Shown here: positions 32,721-43,750 of the stretch, piece by piece | Layout of the letters: every line of letters begins with the position of its first letter | Position numbering within the stretch: the stretch's first letter is position 1 | Origin: Mixophyes australis | Taxonomy: Eukaryota > Chordata > Amphibia > Anura > Limnodynastidae | Assembly (NCBI GenBank): GCA_036250195.1 | Contig: JAVHZZ010000005.1 | Coordinates: 184,026,448 to 184,090,447 of the forward strand | Direction: 5' to 3' | Length of the DNA: 64,000 nucleotides | Notes under the pieces: generated by a model | Told to the model about the DNA's origin: nothing | Database searches by the model: none | The model's input: only the letters and a program-made list of their open reading frames with translations | Made by a program: the position numbers and the translations under genes

Positions 32721-33180
32721 GTCTTAATCCCAACAGAGGTCACGCAGTGCCTTTGCAGCTTGCTCATGCTTTAAGAGGGGAGAGTAAAGAGCTGTGATTA
32801 GACCCCTGGAGGAGGACCTATTTAAGCAGAAGGCAGAGTTTGATTGGAGAAGAATGTGGGGTTTAATTTTCCTGTTATAAATATGTTTATACTGTTTAGT
32901 TAAGTAGTTACCCAGGTACTATATTTTCTGGGGGAAAAAAAACAAAAAACTTCCTTGGTCGCATCAATAGGTCTTGAATGCATCTACCGGTATATATATA
33001 AAAGTGAACTTTAATTATCAAACAAAATAAAACAATTGCGTTTCTAACAATCTGGCCATAATGTATACAATTGTCGCACTTTGCATCAGCTGGCCTGCAT
33101 TTTGGTCACTGTTCTTACCTGCTTCCTTTGGTTCTCACAGCCTGCATTCACTTGCTGGTCTGAACTGAACATGCGCACAC
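32721..33180. other. No recognisable feature
   Basis: AT-rich flank between the L1 fragment and the MITE. Confidence 0.4.
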
Positions 33181-33183
33181 CTG

Positions 33184-33358
33184 GGGGTATATTAACTAAA
33201 CTGCGGGTTTGGAAAAGTGGAGATGTTGCCTATAGCAACCAATCAGATCCTAGCTTTCATTCATTTAGTGCATTCTACAAAATGACAGCTAGAATCTGAT
33301 TGGTTGCTATTGGCAACATCTCCACTTTTTCAAACCCGCAGTTTAGTAAATATACCCC
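33184..33358. mobile_element. X-box MITE (GGGGTATATTTACTAAACTG family), copy 1
   Basis: Starts GGGGTATATTAACTAAACTG and ends CAGTTTAGTAAATATACCCC. Each arm holds GTTGCC-TAT-AGCAAC followed by CCAATCAGA (left arm 33225-33247), and the arms pair along most of their length. The left flank is ACACCTG; the right flank AAAG lacks the matching CTG. Confidence 0.9.
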
Positions 33359-34871
33359 AAAGTGTTCAAATGAGCACTACAAGTGATGGAACAAAATGGC
33401 ATGATACAGTTTGTGACGAAGTCGGTCTAAGAAATCCCTGTATGGTTGTGTCCTCCAAGAACTAAACAATTTGTCTCAAAGAAATGTGCTCTATCAGTGC
33501 AAGCAGACAGGTAATATATAACATTGGTATAGTTTCTTCATTCGCTGAGACAAAGAATTGTATGAATGAAGACATTACAGAAGCAAAATTCTATATTGTA
33601 ACTGGGGCATTATAAAAAAAGACATAGAATGGAGTTCATTGTTATGATATTGTATTGATTGCTATCCATTGTGTCATTTTCGAGAATCTGGGGGTGATGC
33701 AGAACTGACCACAAGTCACACAAAAAGTGCGTCTGTAGAAAACGCCCGTAAAATGGAGATATATTTGTGGGTCATGTAGAGTCGCATGCAACCAAGGGAA
33801 GGTTTACCTCAGCAACAGCCACAAGATACGCCAGCCATTCGTCACATACTGATTTGCGCATTGTGTGGCTGTATGCAGAGTGGAAACAAGTGAGTTTACA
33901 GCATGTGTACATTTCATTTTGCTCAAGAGCTGTGCATACTTTTGCTGTTGTAAATGAAAAGAAAATACTTTTACATACGTCTACTCCTGCGTGCTACAAG
34001 CTTTGAACTTTCGCCCAGATTCAAGCTACCAGTTTATATTGGCGGCCTGATTGAAAGTATGTGTGACTTGCTGGTAAATGGGAATGGTCTCGCACAAAAT
34101 GGAAATAATGTGGATGGACAAGGCCATTGATTAGGTAGATCAGGATGGGATTTTTGGGAATCAAAGTAAGGACCCACTATGTCCCCATTTTACAATAAGG
34201 AATGATGGCAAATGTGTAGACCTGGTGAGTCATATTCCTATTATGAATCACAACTTAACACACCTTAACATTAAAGTAATGTTTTCTGTTTTGTATTTTT
34301 ATTTTCAGCGTTTTTGGAACATACTGTACAGTACACAGTCAGGTTTTTGAGAATGTGGATGACTCATATAAATCTTACAGTTGTCACTCATTTCATGTTG
34401 ACTTGAACAACCTTGAAATGTTTCTAGAGATTTAAAACTAAGATATTTGGAAGACAGTTTGAAACATGTAGATTATATTAGTTCTGTAGACTTTCCAAAT
34501 CAAATTATGTTTAGTTTACTCTATCTGCCAATAACTTCCATACATGTGTAACCATAGTACAAGACATACCAATAATAAAATGTCACAAAACAGTTAAAAT
34601 TTGTATGGCAATTCAATTAGCCGGGATGTTCTAGAGTAGCATCACATGTTATGCTTCCACATGATGTTTATGTAATGATCTTCTCTCATTTTGTTCATAC
34701 CTCATTCTGTGCATAATAACAATATAACGTGCAAGGCTACTACAGATCCTCACAGGAAATTGAATCGCCCCCAGAAAATTAAAAGTCCTTTCAGTGTAAA
34801 TTTAGCATTAAACAGTTGCCTTTAAATCCTAGCTATGAGAAAGTAGTATGAATGGTGATCTGATAACGTCA
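33359..34871. other. No gene; weak inverted ends near 33688 and 34775
   Basis: TCTGGGGGTGAT at 33688 and ATCGCCCCCAGA near 34764 are inverted, with nothing coding between. Otherwise featureless. Confidence 0.3.
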
Positions 34872-36169
34872 CAGGGGTGCCGCCGAGATCAGGAAAAAAA
34901 AATACTTACCAATCCGGCGGCGCCCGGGACCCAGCATCCTCCACCCTCATCACGCTCGACATATTCAGTGAGAAGCGACAGGAGAGAGGAGGATGCTAGG
35001 TCCCGGGCGCCGCCGGATTGGTAAGAAAACAGAAGAAAAGATAGAAGAAAGAGGCCAAGTATAGTAAGTAAAGAAAGGGTAGTAGAAATGGCGATAGTAA
35101 ACAGCAATGGAGGGGCAAAAGAATGAAGGAGGGGGCAGAGTGAGGATGAAGGAGGGGGCAGAGTGAGGATGAAGGATGGGGCATGGTGAGGATGAAGGAC
35201 GGGGCAGACTGAGGATGAAGGAGGGGGCAGAGTGAGCATGAAGGAGGTGGCAGAGTGAGGATGAAGGAGGGGGCAGAGTGAGGATGAAGAGGGGCAGAGT
35301 GAGGATAAGGAGGGGCAGAGTGTGGATGAAGAGGGCCAGAGTGAGGATGAAGAGGGGCAGAAGGTGGATGAAGAGGGGCAGAGTGTGGATGAAGAGGGGC
35401 AGAAGGTGGATGAAGAGGGGCAGAGTGTGGATGAAGAGGGGCAGAGTAAGAATGAAGAGGGGCAGAGTGAGAATGAAGGAGGGCACAGAGTGTGTGGATG
35501 AAGTAGGGCGCAGAGTGTGTGTATGAAGGAGGGCGCAGCGTGTGTGGATGAAGGAGGGCGCAGAGTGTGTGGATGAAGGAGGGCGCAAGTGTGTGGATAA
35601 AGGAGGGCGCAGCGTGCATGGATGACGGAGGGCGCAGCGTGCGTGGATGAAGGAGGTCGCAGAGTGCTTGGATGAAGTAGGGCGCAGAGTGTGTGGATGA
35701 AGGGGGGCACAGAGTGTGTGGATGAAGGAGGGCGCAGGGTGTGTGGATGAAGGAGGGCGCAGAGTGTGTGGATGAAGGGGGGCGCAGAGTGTGTGGATGA
35801 AGGAGGACGCAGGGTGTGTGTGGATGAAGGAGTGCACAGAGTGTGTGGAGATGATGGAGGGCACAGAGTGTGTGGAGATGAAGGAGGGCACAGAGTGTGT
35901 GGAGATGAAGGGGGCACAGTGTGAGCTGTAAATTATTCTTTGACTTAAATATAATTGAAAAAAATATATAAAAATATTATTTTCCCTTGCATTAATGTAT
36001 ATTATTTTTGCGTACAACTAAATAAGTATTTCTGACCTAAATTCTTTTTACGTTTTTTGACCCAACTACTTATAAAACGGGACTGCTCGGTATTATTTTG
36101 GAGGGGTGCCTTGAAAAAATTATGGAGACTCTAAGGGTGCCGCAAACTGCAAAAGTTTGGGAACCACTG
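34872..36169 (-). mobile_element. Truncated hAT element with G-rich minisatellite
   Basis: The right end reads, on the minus strand, CAGTGGTTCCCAAACTTTTG then GGCACCCTTAGAG, a well-known hAT-type terminus. The left end, CAGGGGTGCCGCC, resembles the subterminal part but lacks the matching GGGAACCACTG, so that end is truncated. Next to it is a GC-rich inverted repeat (34904-34940 against about 34989-35025). No coding capacity. Confidence 0.7.
35110..35930. repeat. ~27-bp GGATGAAGGAGGGGGCAGAGTG minisatellite
   Basis: About 30 units with GATGAAGGAGGG(G/C)(G/A)CAGAGTG at steps of 24-30 bp. Three subtypes follow each other: GTGAG type to about 35310, short GAAGAGGGGCAG type to about 35480, and GTGTGTG type to the end. 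Long Pro/Ser/His-rich minus-strand frames are by-products. Confidence 0.93.
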
Positions 36170-37712
36170 GTTTAAGCACCTAGAGAAATTCTAACAATAG
36201 GTTTGGGCAGGTCAAGGGTGTTGCTTTGGATTAAATTCATAGTTTAGCTTGTCCCCAAATTGTATTTTGGAATGTTGTAATGTATTCTAATATTCTAATA
36301 TACACCAAGCTAAATTCTTGGTTGGTGTATATTCAAAAGCCATATCTAGCTAAAACAAGCTTTTCCTAATATCATACGACATCAATTCAAGGACGTTATA
36401 GGGTTTAAAGAGAAATAATTTGGTATCTGGGTAAATGTTAGATATAGAAGGACTAACTAATGGTTTAAAGTAACTAGATAGTGAATATTAATAAGGATCT
36501 TTTTTTTTTACTATTAAGAATATATCAAACACAGAAAAGTTGGACTTATCCTTTAATAAGGAATTATAACGTTCTCCTGCTTTCTTTGTTATGGTACTAA
36601 CTTATTGTTGCTTTGCTTAGTATTGCTGTGAACAACAGGTTTCAAAACATTTTTATCTTTTAAATTTAATTAAAGAAAACATAAATCAAACCTGAAGTGG
36701 AAACTTTTACATTAAAGGTATGGCGTTTTGAAACACTGAGGTACTATCGTTTACAGTAGGAACTGGTTTGGTGAGTCATGGAAGCATTCCAAAATGATTT
36801 ACTTTGTTCTCTACAAATACTAAGACATAATAATAAAGAGGTCCATCTCAGGTTACCACAGGTGGCTGTGAAACTAGCTCTGCAGGAATATCTCACACAT
36901 ATAAATCTGGCAGATAAAGATGAAGAAGACAGCTAAGTAATAGATGGTAACTGACTGTCACTGTTATCTTACCATCATTTCTTTACTTGCTTTCAGATAT
37001 AGGTCATCTTAGAGAATTCACTTGAAAAGTAACAAACACTAGGTTTAATTTTCCTGCCTGTATTTGTGTTTGCGTTTGACTTTGTTTTCTACATTACAAG
37101 TTAAAACTGTACATCAGGCAATATTTACAACCACGTCATAAACTAATATTTGAATTATTTTATTCTAGTTTATGTATAACAACTATGCTACTATAAAAGC
37201 TAAGCATAGATACAGGTCCTGATCGTCGCAGATACATTGCCAAAGTGCAAGGAAGCAACTAGATATATATAGACGGATATTCCATATGAAATGGTTGTCT
37301 TTTATTTACACATAATAAATACTATATAATTGCTTTGTGTTTATTAACGGTCAAGTATATGACCCTCTAATACAAAATTAGTAAACAAATAAAATACAAA
37401 ATCCTAGAAGAAATGATGGCAGATTGTGGCGGGTAAATTTCCCATAAAATACCAATAGCGATTTTCAATTGTTGGCTACCTTAGTAGATTCTAACCATGA
37501 CTAATTAGCACAAGCAATATAGTCAATTTCACCTTTTATTTTTTTTTTTAAATCAACAATAAATGTAGGTCATAAGAAAATGTTCCTCATTTTTTATTCA
37601 TAGTCATAACAGCTCAGTTTTCTCAGAATTATTTTTTTTAAATATTTGTTCTTGTTAATTGAATGCTGACTTTACTTTCAGAGATCACCACTACCTATCA
37701 GAAGTCCAATTC
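36170..37712. other. No recognisable feature
   Basis: AT-rich DNA; small hairpin ATACACCAA/TTGGTGTAT at about 36300-36332. No gene seen. Confidence 0.45.
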
Positions 37713-37715
37713 CTG

Positions 37716-37889
37716 GGTGTAGATTTACTAAACTGCGGGTTTGAAAAGTTGAGATGTTGCCTATAGCAACCAATCAGAATCTAAGTATCATTTATTTAGT
37801 ACATTCTACAAAATGAGACCTAGAATTTGATTGGTTGCTATAGGCAACATCTCCACTTTTTAGAACCTGCAATTTAGTAAATATACCCC
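37716..37889. mobile_element. X-box MITE, copy 2
   Basis: Starts GGTGTAGATTTACTAAACTG and ends TTTAGTAAATATACCCC, flanked by CTG on both sides (37713-37715 and 37890-37892). Both arms keep the GTTGCC-TAT-AGCAAC plus CCAATCA module. Confidence 0.9.
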
Positions 37890-38334
37890 CTGGTGTGAAT
37901 TTCTAAACTCTTCTACTAGAGTTGTCCATTTCTACCATATCTTTACTGTGTTCTTGTTGTGTTATCTTTCTGTTGCATTGAGTAGCAATTAAAACACAGC
38001 ATTTCCATTAGAATGACAAATTCTTAGCCGGAATCAATTTGGTAATACATGGGAAAATTATCTAGGCTGCATATTAGATGTAATGTACTTGTAAGATATA
38101 GACTGGTCATTTAGTCAACCACTAGGGATTTACTGAAGTGGGTTAAAAAGAGCCTAAGAACCCTGCACTAGTAGGGGCCTTTTTAAAACAAAAAAGAAAT
38201 ACCTTTTTTCCATAGCCAGTTTAAAACAATAAGCATTATCGCATAAAGCACACCCTTACCCTTAGAATTCTGTATATACAAACAACATTGGTGTGGCAGC
38301 CAATTACATAGTTCATAAAACAAATTGTTAAATT

Positions 38335-38538
38335 GTGGGGGAGATTCAATTCCTTCCATTGTTCTTTAGAACAATATGGGCCGTGCACTATTACTACGGT
38401 AACTTACTAGTTACTACCGTAATTTTTGTTCGCAATTCTGTGAGCCACATTGAAAATTACTGCAGTAACGGTAATAATGCACAGCCTTTATCACGGTAAA
38501 GTGCGCAGCCCCCCTCGATCTAAATTGAATCTGCCCCA
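38335..38538. mobile_element. GGGGSAGATTCAATT MITE, ~200 bp
   Basis: Starts GGGGGAGATTCAATTCC and ends AAATTGAATCTGCCCC. The interior has partly inverted blocks (TTACTACGGTAAC and GTAACGGTAATAATG). Same size class and G-rich ends as the other MITEs here; duplication unclear. Confidence 0.72.
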
Positions 38539-39830
38539 ATGTATGTAATATGAAATGTAATCACTTTTCTTTCTTTTTTTTTATGTACGGCTAAATTTTG
38601 ACTGACACTTTACTGACAACCACTGATATCCTTTATAAGAAAACTCCACCTATGTAGAGTTTTTCTTTATAGGGGTTATATGTGCAAAATAGATTATTTT
38701 AGTCTATTATCTCCTAAATTGTCTATTTTGCAAATGTGACTTCTATCCTATCTGCAAGCACAAGGTAAATATTCTTTCTACTTGAAAGTATATAGCACAT
38801 ACCTTTCCTTTCCTGCAGTTACCGCCGTGTTTGGAAGCCCTAGCATCTGAAGTCTTGAGTCTATAAGTCAGCCTCTACTAGCACGTCATCTTTCTGACTA
38901 GGTTTATACTGAATCGCATGATTTTGGTTCAAAAACATTGAGTCGGTAATGCTGCCCTTTTGGTCTATTGTGCACATATAAACACCAAAAGAAAAACTCC
39001 ACAAATGTGGACATACTGTTTAGATAGCGAGTAAAGCTGAGAATACACATTTCTCTCGCTAACGTCTTATAGAATAAAACTAGTCAAAGAGGCTGTTGGT
39101 TGCATTATGTTTCACAATCCCCCAAACTTTCCTCTGTATTTTTTATTTCTGAGTTTTGCAGCCTTCCTAATTAATGCGATCTAAGCTATTTAACAATTTA
39201 AATGTTCACTATAGTATAATTAAATGCATTTTGCTTAAATTTAAAATATGTTTAGTTGTGTAAGATAAAATATACTTTCAAGACAAATATCTTATAGGAG
39301 ACAGTACAAACACTCTAATATCACATAGTGCTCATTTCTTGCAAAGCAATCTAATTTAATCTACAAAGATGCCTTATTTTTATTTCAAGTGCCTGACACT
39401 ACACACACATGCACACTGTCATTTTCTCTTTAGATCTCATGACTGCAACAAGACTTGGTGACATTTGTTTATGCTGGGTGCAGCCAATCATGAAAGAAGA
39501 GAAGAACCTTGACAACTGCACTAAGCAAACAAAGAACTTCCTAGTCAATAGAAAAGACAAAATAGCAAAACACAGTACTTTAGTGGCGTTTCATAGATTT
39601 AATATCAAAGGTGATTTTTTTTTTTCTCTATAAAATATATTTTGCATTTTGCCTGCCACCATTTCTCAGTTTTCGCAATGAAAACATATAAGTGTGCAGC
39701 ATTTCTAAATGATAAGTAGCATGCTAAGCATGCCAATAATGCAGAATTACATTTCAAACGTAAAAACAAATCAAACAGATTATCAAGGCTGCCAAAATGT
39801 TTCCAAAGGCCACATATTACTCAGAGTTTA
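38539..39830. other. No recognisable feature
   Basis: AT-rich. The frame at 39409-39633 has no recognisable domain. Confidence 0.4.
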
Positions 39831-39836
39831 AGAGTC

Positions 39837-39935
39837 ATCATCATCACCATCACCATTTTTTTATATAGCGCCACTGATTCCACAGCGCTGTACAGAGAAC
39901 TCACTCACATCAGTCCCTGTCCCATTGGAGCTTAC

Positions 39936-39967
<32 letters not shown>

Positions 39968-40092
39968 CAGGGTCAATTTTGATAGCAGCCAATTATTCTA
40001 CCAGTATGTTTTTGGAGTGTGGGAGGAAACTGGAGCACACGAAGGAAACCCACGCAAACACAGGGGGACCATACAACCTCCACACAGATATA
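39837..40092 (-). mobile_element. tRNA-type SINE, 3' part, minus strand
   Basis: Complement of the SINE seen complete at 41250: (ATC)n tail, TATATAGCGCCACTGATTCC, ACAGCGCTGTACAGAGAAC, then the core GGAGTGTGGGAGGAAACTGG and ACCTCCACACAGATA. A (GA)n tract at about 39937-39968 replaces part of the middle. The tRNA-like head is missing; a palindromic element starts at 40095. Confidence 0.85.
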
Positions 40093-40094
40093 TA

Positions 40095-40303
40095 CAGGGT
40101 GATTCAAAAGTCGCAGTACACCCTTTTATTTCAAAAACTCTACAGGAATTGGGCCGATTGGCTGATTTCAAGATGGCGCCCATGTTTGGTACATACCGTA
40201 AAAGATAGACCACGTCACCCATACCTTACTGGAGTATTCAGGTTTCCCAATTTCCTGTAGAGTTTTTGAAATAAAAGGGTTTACTGCGACTTTTGAATCA
40301 CCC

Positions 40304-40305
<2 letters not shown>
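40095..40305. mobile_element. Palindromic mariner-like MITE, 211 bp
   Basis: Ends CAGGGTGATTCAAAAGTCGC and its complement are part of an inverted repeat of about 60 bp with one or two mismatches. The left side is preceded by TA. The right side runs into a (TA)n tract after TGTG, so the duplication cannot be confirmed. Confidence 0.85.
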
Positions 40306-40349
<44 letters not shown>

Positions 40350-40364
40350 TATATATATATATAT
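40306..40364. repeat. (TA)n microsatellite
   Basis: Alternating TA with an ACAC interruption. Confidence 0.95.
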
Positions 40365-40421
40365 TCAATCATTGTATGTTATATGAGTCATTTTATAAAT
40401 TAATTAATTTCAAGACTGTAG

Positions 40422-40494
40422 GGCAGTATGGTGGCTTAGTGGTTATCACTTCTGCTTCACAGTGCTGGGGTTATGAGTTCAATTCCTGTCCCTG

Positions 40495-40497
<3 letters not shown>
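40422..40497 (+). mobile_element. SINE head (tRNA-like part) fragment
   Basis: TGGTGGCTTAGTGGTTATC has an A-box (TGGCTTAGTGG) and GAGTTCAATTCC a B-box match. The copy ends after TGGCC at a (TA)n tract. Confidence 0.8.

Positions 40498-40540
<43 letters not shown>
40498..40540. repeat. (TA)n microsatellite
   Basis: Uninterrupted TA run that cuts the SINE head. Confidence 0.95.
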
Positions 40541-40542
<2 letters not shown>

Positions 40543-40910
40543 TACATACAATTTTCAGTCATTTAAAGCAGTGCTCCATGATATTTTCTCAGCCTTGACA
40601 CACCTAAGCCCTTCCCAGAATTCCGCGGCACGTCAAAAGCAAAAATATACAACAAAGCCAGGAATTACAAAGAGCATACACAGAATATACATTGAATTGT
40701 TATTTTTTATGTAATATATGTAACATTGCGGCTAATAACTTTTATTAACTTATTTACTAATATTAACTATGTTAGATTATAACTATAATTAATATTAACT
40801 TTTAACTACAACTAATGTGATACCTGTGCTTGTTTTAATAAACACAATTGTTTTATATCGGTTCCTCGATTCATCGCTTTATGTGAGAGAGGTGGATGGC
40901 TGCACATTAA

Positions 40911-41834
40911 GGACCTCATTTAGAGTCCGACGCAATTTACACTGAAATCATAAGTGTAAATTGCATCCCGTAATTCACACAGTATTAGATCTTAGAATAC
41001 TGTGCAAATTGCATAAACACTGCTCTTTATCTGCCTTATGGGCCAGTGTGAAAGTGTAACATGCACAGTGCCCTGTAAAGCAGATAATTAAAAATTATTT
41101 TTTTTTAAAATGTTAATGAAAATATTCCCCCCCACAAACAGCACAAGGGTTTGTTATGCTGTTTGGGAGGGGGTACGCAACTTTTTTTAAAAAAAATTTC
41201 TTTCTTGTTTTTTTCATACACCAAGGTATCTTGAACCAGCTGAAAGCACAGTGGCGTAGTGGTTAGCACTTCTGCCTTGCAGCACTGGGGTCATGAGTTA
41301 AATTCCCAATCATGGCCTTATCTGTGTGGAGTTTGTATGTTCTCCCTGTGTTTGCGTGGGTTTCCTCCGGGTGCTCCGGTTTCCTCCCACACTCAAAAAC
41401 ATACTGGTAGGTTAATTGGCTGCTAACAAATTAACCCTAGCCTGTGTGTCTCTGTCTGTGTGTATGTTAGGGAATGTAGACTGTAAGCCCCAATTGGGCA
41501 GGGACTCATGTGAATGAGTTCTCTGTACAGCGCTGCGGAATTAGCTATATAAATAAATGATGATGATGATGGCGATAAAGCACCCTCAAAAGATACGTCT
41601 CCAAGACACATATCTATGTTTGCTTTCCTTTCAAAATAGCAAATATAGTGCGTGATCACGCCTTTACAGTGCTAGGCTCGCTGGCTCACTCCCTTCCCCG
41701 TTCCACCCTTCTAAGCGCAGACAGGTGCAACGGGGAGATCTGTCTAAGTCGGAGTGCAAACTGAGATGGATCTTTGGCCAAAAGTGTTTTTTGTGTTGAA
41801 CAGAAGGACTTGCGTCCAACTCTAAATCAGACCC
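40911..41834. mobile_element. Harbinger-type MITE with nested SINE
   Basis: Ends GGACCTCATTTAGAGTCCGA and, read inward from the right, GGGTCTGATTTAGAGTTGGA, both followed by CGCAA. TAA lies on both sides (40908-40910 and 41835-41837). A SINE inserted at 41250. Without it the element is about 590 bp. No coding capacity. Confidence 0.85.
41250..41576 (+). mobile_element. Complete tRNA-derived V-SINE-like SINE with target duplication
   Basis: The head has A-box TGGCGTAGTGG (41252-41262) and B-box GAGTTAAATTCC (41295-41306), so an RNA polymerase III promoter. Then comes a core (TGTGTGGAGTTTGTATGTTC, GGTTTCCTCCGGGTGCTCCG) that I associate with V-SINEs, then the tail AGCGCTGCGGAATTAGC, TATATAAATAAATG and (ATG)n. 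AAAGCAC flanks both sides (41243-41249 and 41577-41583), a 7-bp duplication from reverse transcription. The tail matches the LINE at 46447, the probable source of its reverse transcriptase. Confidence 0.9.
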
Positions 41835-41837
41835 TAA

Positions 41838-42330
41838 GAGAGCAGTGTAGCAAAATGTGTATGTATTTTAGCAAGTATTATGTTGAAACACTCCTTAGTG
41901 CTCCAGTAGGCTAGGCATGATTCTTTTATTGACCTTTCAAATATCTTACCATTGTCTCAAGGATACATTGCTTAGTGTAAATTCTTTTAGGAGATGATAG
42001 GTGTTTTTTTTTCCGTGGCATTGAAAAGTGCTGTGTGCACAATATTTTATTTAAACATTTGGCACACCTTGATAGGTCAGGAAGAAACCCCTGAAAGATT
42101 GGATGTGATTGGTTTTCCAGTGGGGGTATGATTGCTACATACATCAAATCCTGTTGAAAGCTTGGCTGCAGCCAGAGCCACAGCTGATGTTGCACGTGTT
42201 ACACATCTTACAAGTAGATTGGGTGTGGACTCTCCGGGACACAGGGGGTATGGGCAACTTTCAAATTCAAAATGTCTCAGGAACAGTTTGTAATCAGAGG
42301 AAGGAGGCGTCCCACTTAGAGGTAAGAGAG
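41838..42330. other. No recognisable feature
   Basis: Frames of 75-90 codons occur on both strands without a recognisable domain. Confidence 0.4.
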
Positions 42331-42503
42331 AGGAGGTGAGGAGCAAGAAGGGGAGGGACGGATCAGCCTAGGGTTGATCGGGATGGCACAGCAGCTAGGG
42401 GAGGAGCCAGTCACCAGGAAGTCGCTAATCCACCGCTGGCCCCCTTTTTCTCCATAGGCCCCGGTGCCTTACATCGGCCGCACCGCTGGTAGTTCCGCCA
42501 CTG
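42331..42503 (-). mobile_element. hAT-type element, one end
   Basis: On the minus strand the sequence starts CAGTGGCGGAACTACCAGCG and is GC-rich, typical of hAT-type repeats (CAGTGGCG ends). The other end is not found, so 42331 is a guess based on composition. Confidence 0.4.
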
Positions 42504-43079
42504 GCGTACTCAGCAACATCTTGTGGCCCACTGGCGATGATAAGAAACTGTACTGCCGGACACCTCTTCATTAGAAATGACTTGTGATCAGCATTGTGGT
42601 GCATCGCTGAGCTGTGGAGTCGCTGTAAAGGTAAGTCTATCAATAGTCACATAGTTTTTAACACTTTCGCTACCGAAAAACCGTACCCCACCTGGAGAAG
42701 TGGGGTAGGGAGGTCAAAGGGCCAATGCAGCTTATGCAGACCTGCAGAAACAGGCATATATACCTGATAGTAAGCATATGCTTTGCACCTGCTATAGCAC
42801 AGGTGTCAATACTTACTGATGATGATGACTTGCCATAATCTAGGTGCACATGCTGCTGATGCAGTGGCAGACGCATCTGGAGAGGTGTATGACTCTGCAT
42901 ATGGATTGAAATAAGCTATTTTTCTGTGCTCTTATTTTAAGAGTATTTTACCTCCATTTGGCAACCAACCTTGCATCAGCCCCAGTGTTCAAATAGTACT
43001 GCATCTTATATGTGAGTGACATCAAGTCTTCGACTCTAAAAGAGGCAAGTAATTCAAAGTGTAGCCCACTTGTTTTATA
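42504..43079. other. No recognisable feature
   Basis: Nothing that I can name. Confidence 0.4.
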
Positions 43080-43716
43080 AATTGGTCCTGGTGATAACTG
43101 AAAGATTCCTTAGATTTTTAGCCTCTCGCTTGTATAAAGAATCCCAAGATTTGGTTGGCAGCAGGTGGGTTAAAGTAAACCTAGTTAGACAAGACAGCTT
43201 TATAACAAGCAATAAATAAAGAATGTGGTAAAGGAGGAAAAGTCAATGGGGTTGACAATCCTTCCCTGGATTTAACAAGCACACTTTGGGATCCAAGCGG
43301 GTTTTCAAGACCTCCAAATGTTCATAATCTTGGGACATGTCCAAAAGCAAGGGACAAAAGACACATTTCCAAATCAACAGTCAATACATATAAATTGTGG
43401 TGCTAGCATTGCCTTATAAGTGATGATAAATTCAGTATATGCATAATGAATCAATTTAAGACGTTGCTCTGTCCAAAATTTGTTTAAAAAAGCATTTCCA
43501 AATGGGTAGCAACTGTCTGGCCATCAATATGGAATGTAAACCTTCTTAGTAGCTGCATTAGTTAAAGGACTGACACAGAGATATTTCATTAAACAGTAGG
43601 TACAAGATATAGGGAGTTCCTTGCCTTTTGACTTGCTATGATTACAATAAGAGTGCCTATGTCATTGGTTTATTGGGGCTACTTACTATAGCATATTACA
43701 GTATTATTAACCTTAT

Positions 43717-43750
43717 TATAATTAATATTATTATTATTATTATTTTTATT
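43717..43750. repeat. (ATT)n simple repeat
   Basis: TTATTATTATTATT tract. Confidence 0.85.

Noticed and set aside
34889..36017. Pro/Ser/His-rich minus-strand frames of 207-350 codons
   Set aside because: By-products of the GGATGAAGGAGGG minisatellite. Several frames overlap and none has a domain.
36300..36332. Small hairpin ATACACCAA/TTGGTGTAT as a microRNA candidate
   Set aside because: The paired arms are only about 9-10 bases, too short for a microRNA precursor.
41250..41325. Possible tRNA gene
   Set aside because: A-box and B-box are present, but the sequence continues into a SINE core and LINE-like tail with a target duplication. It is a SINE head. The same applies at 40422 and 50453.
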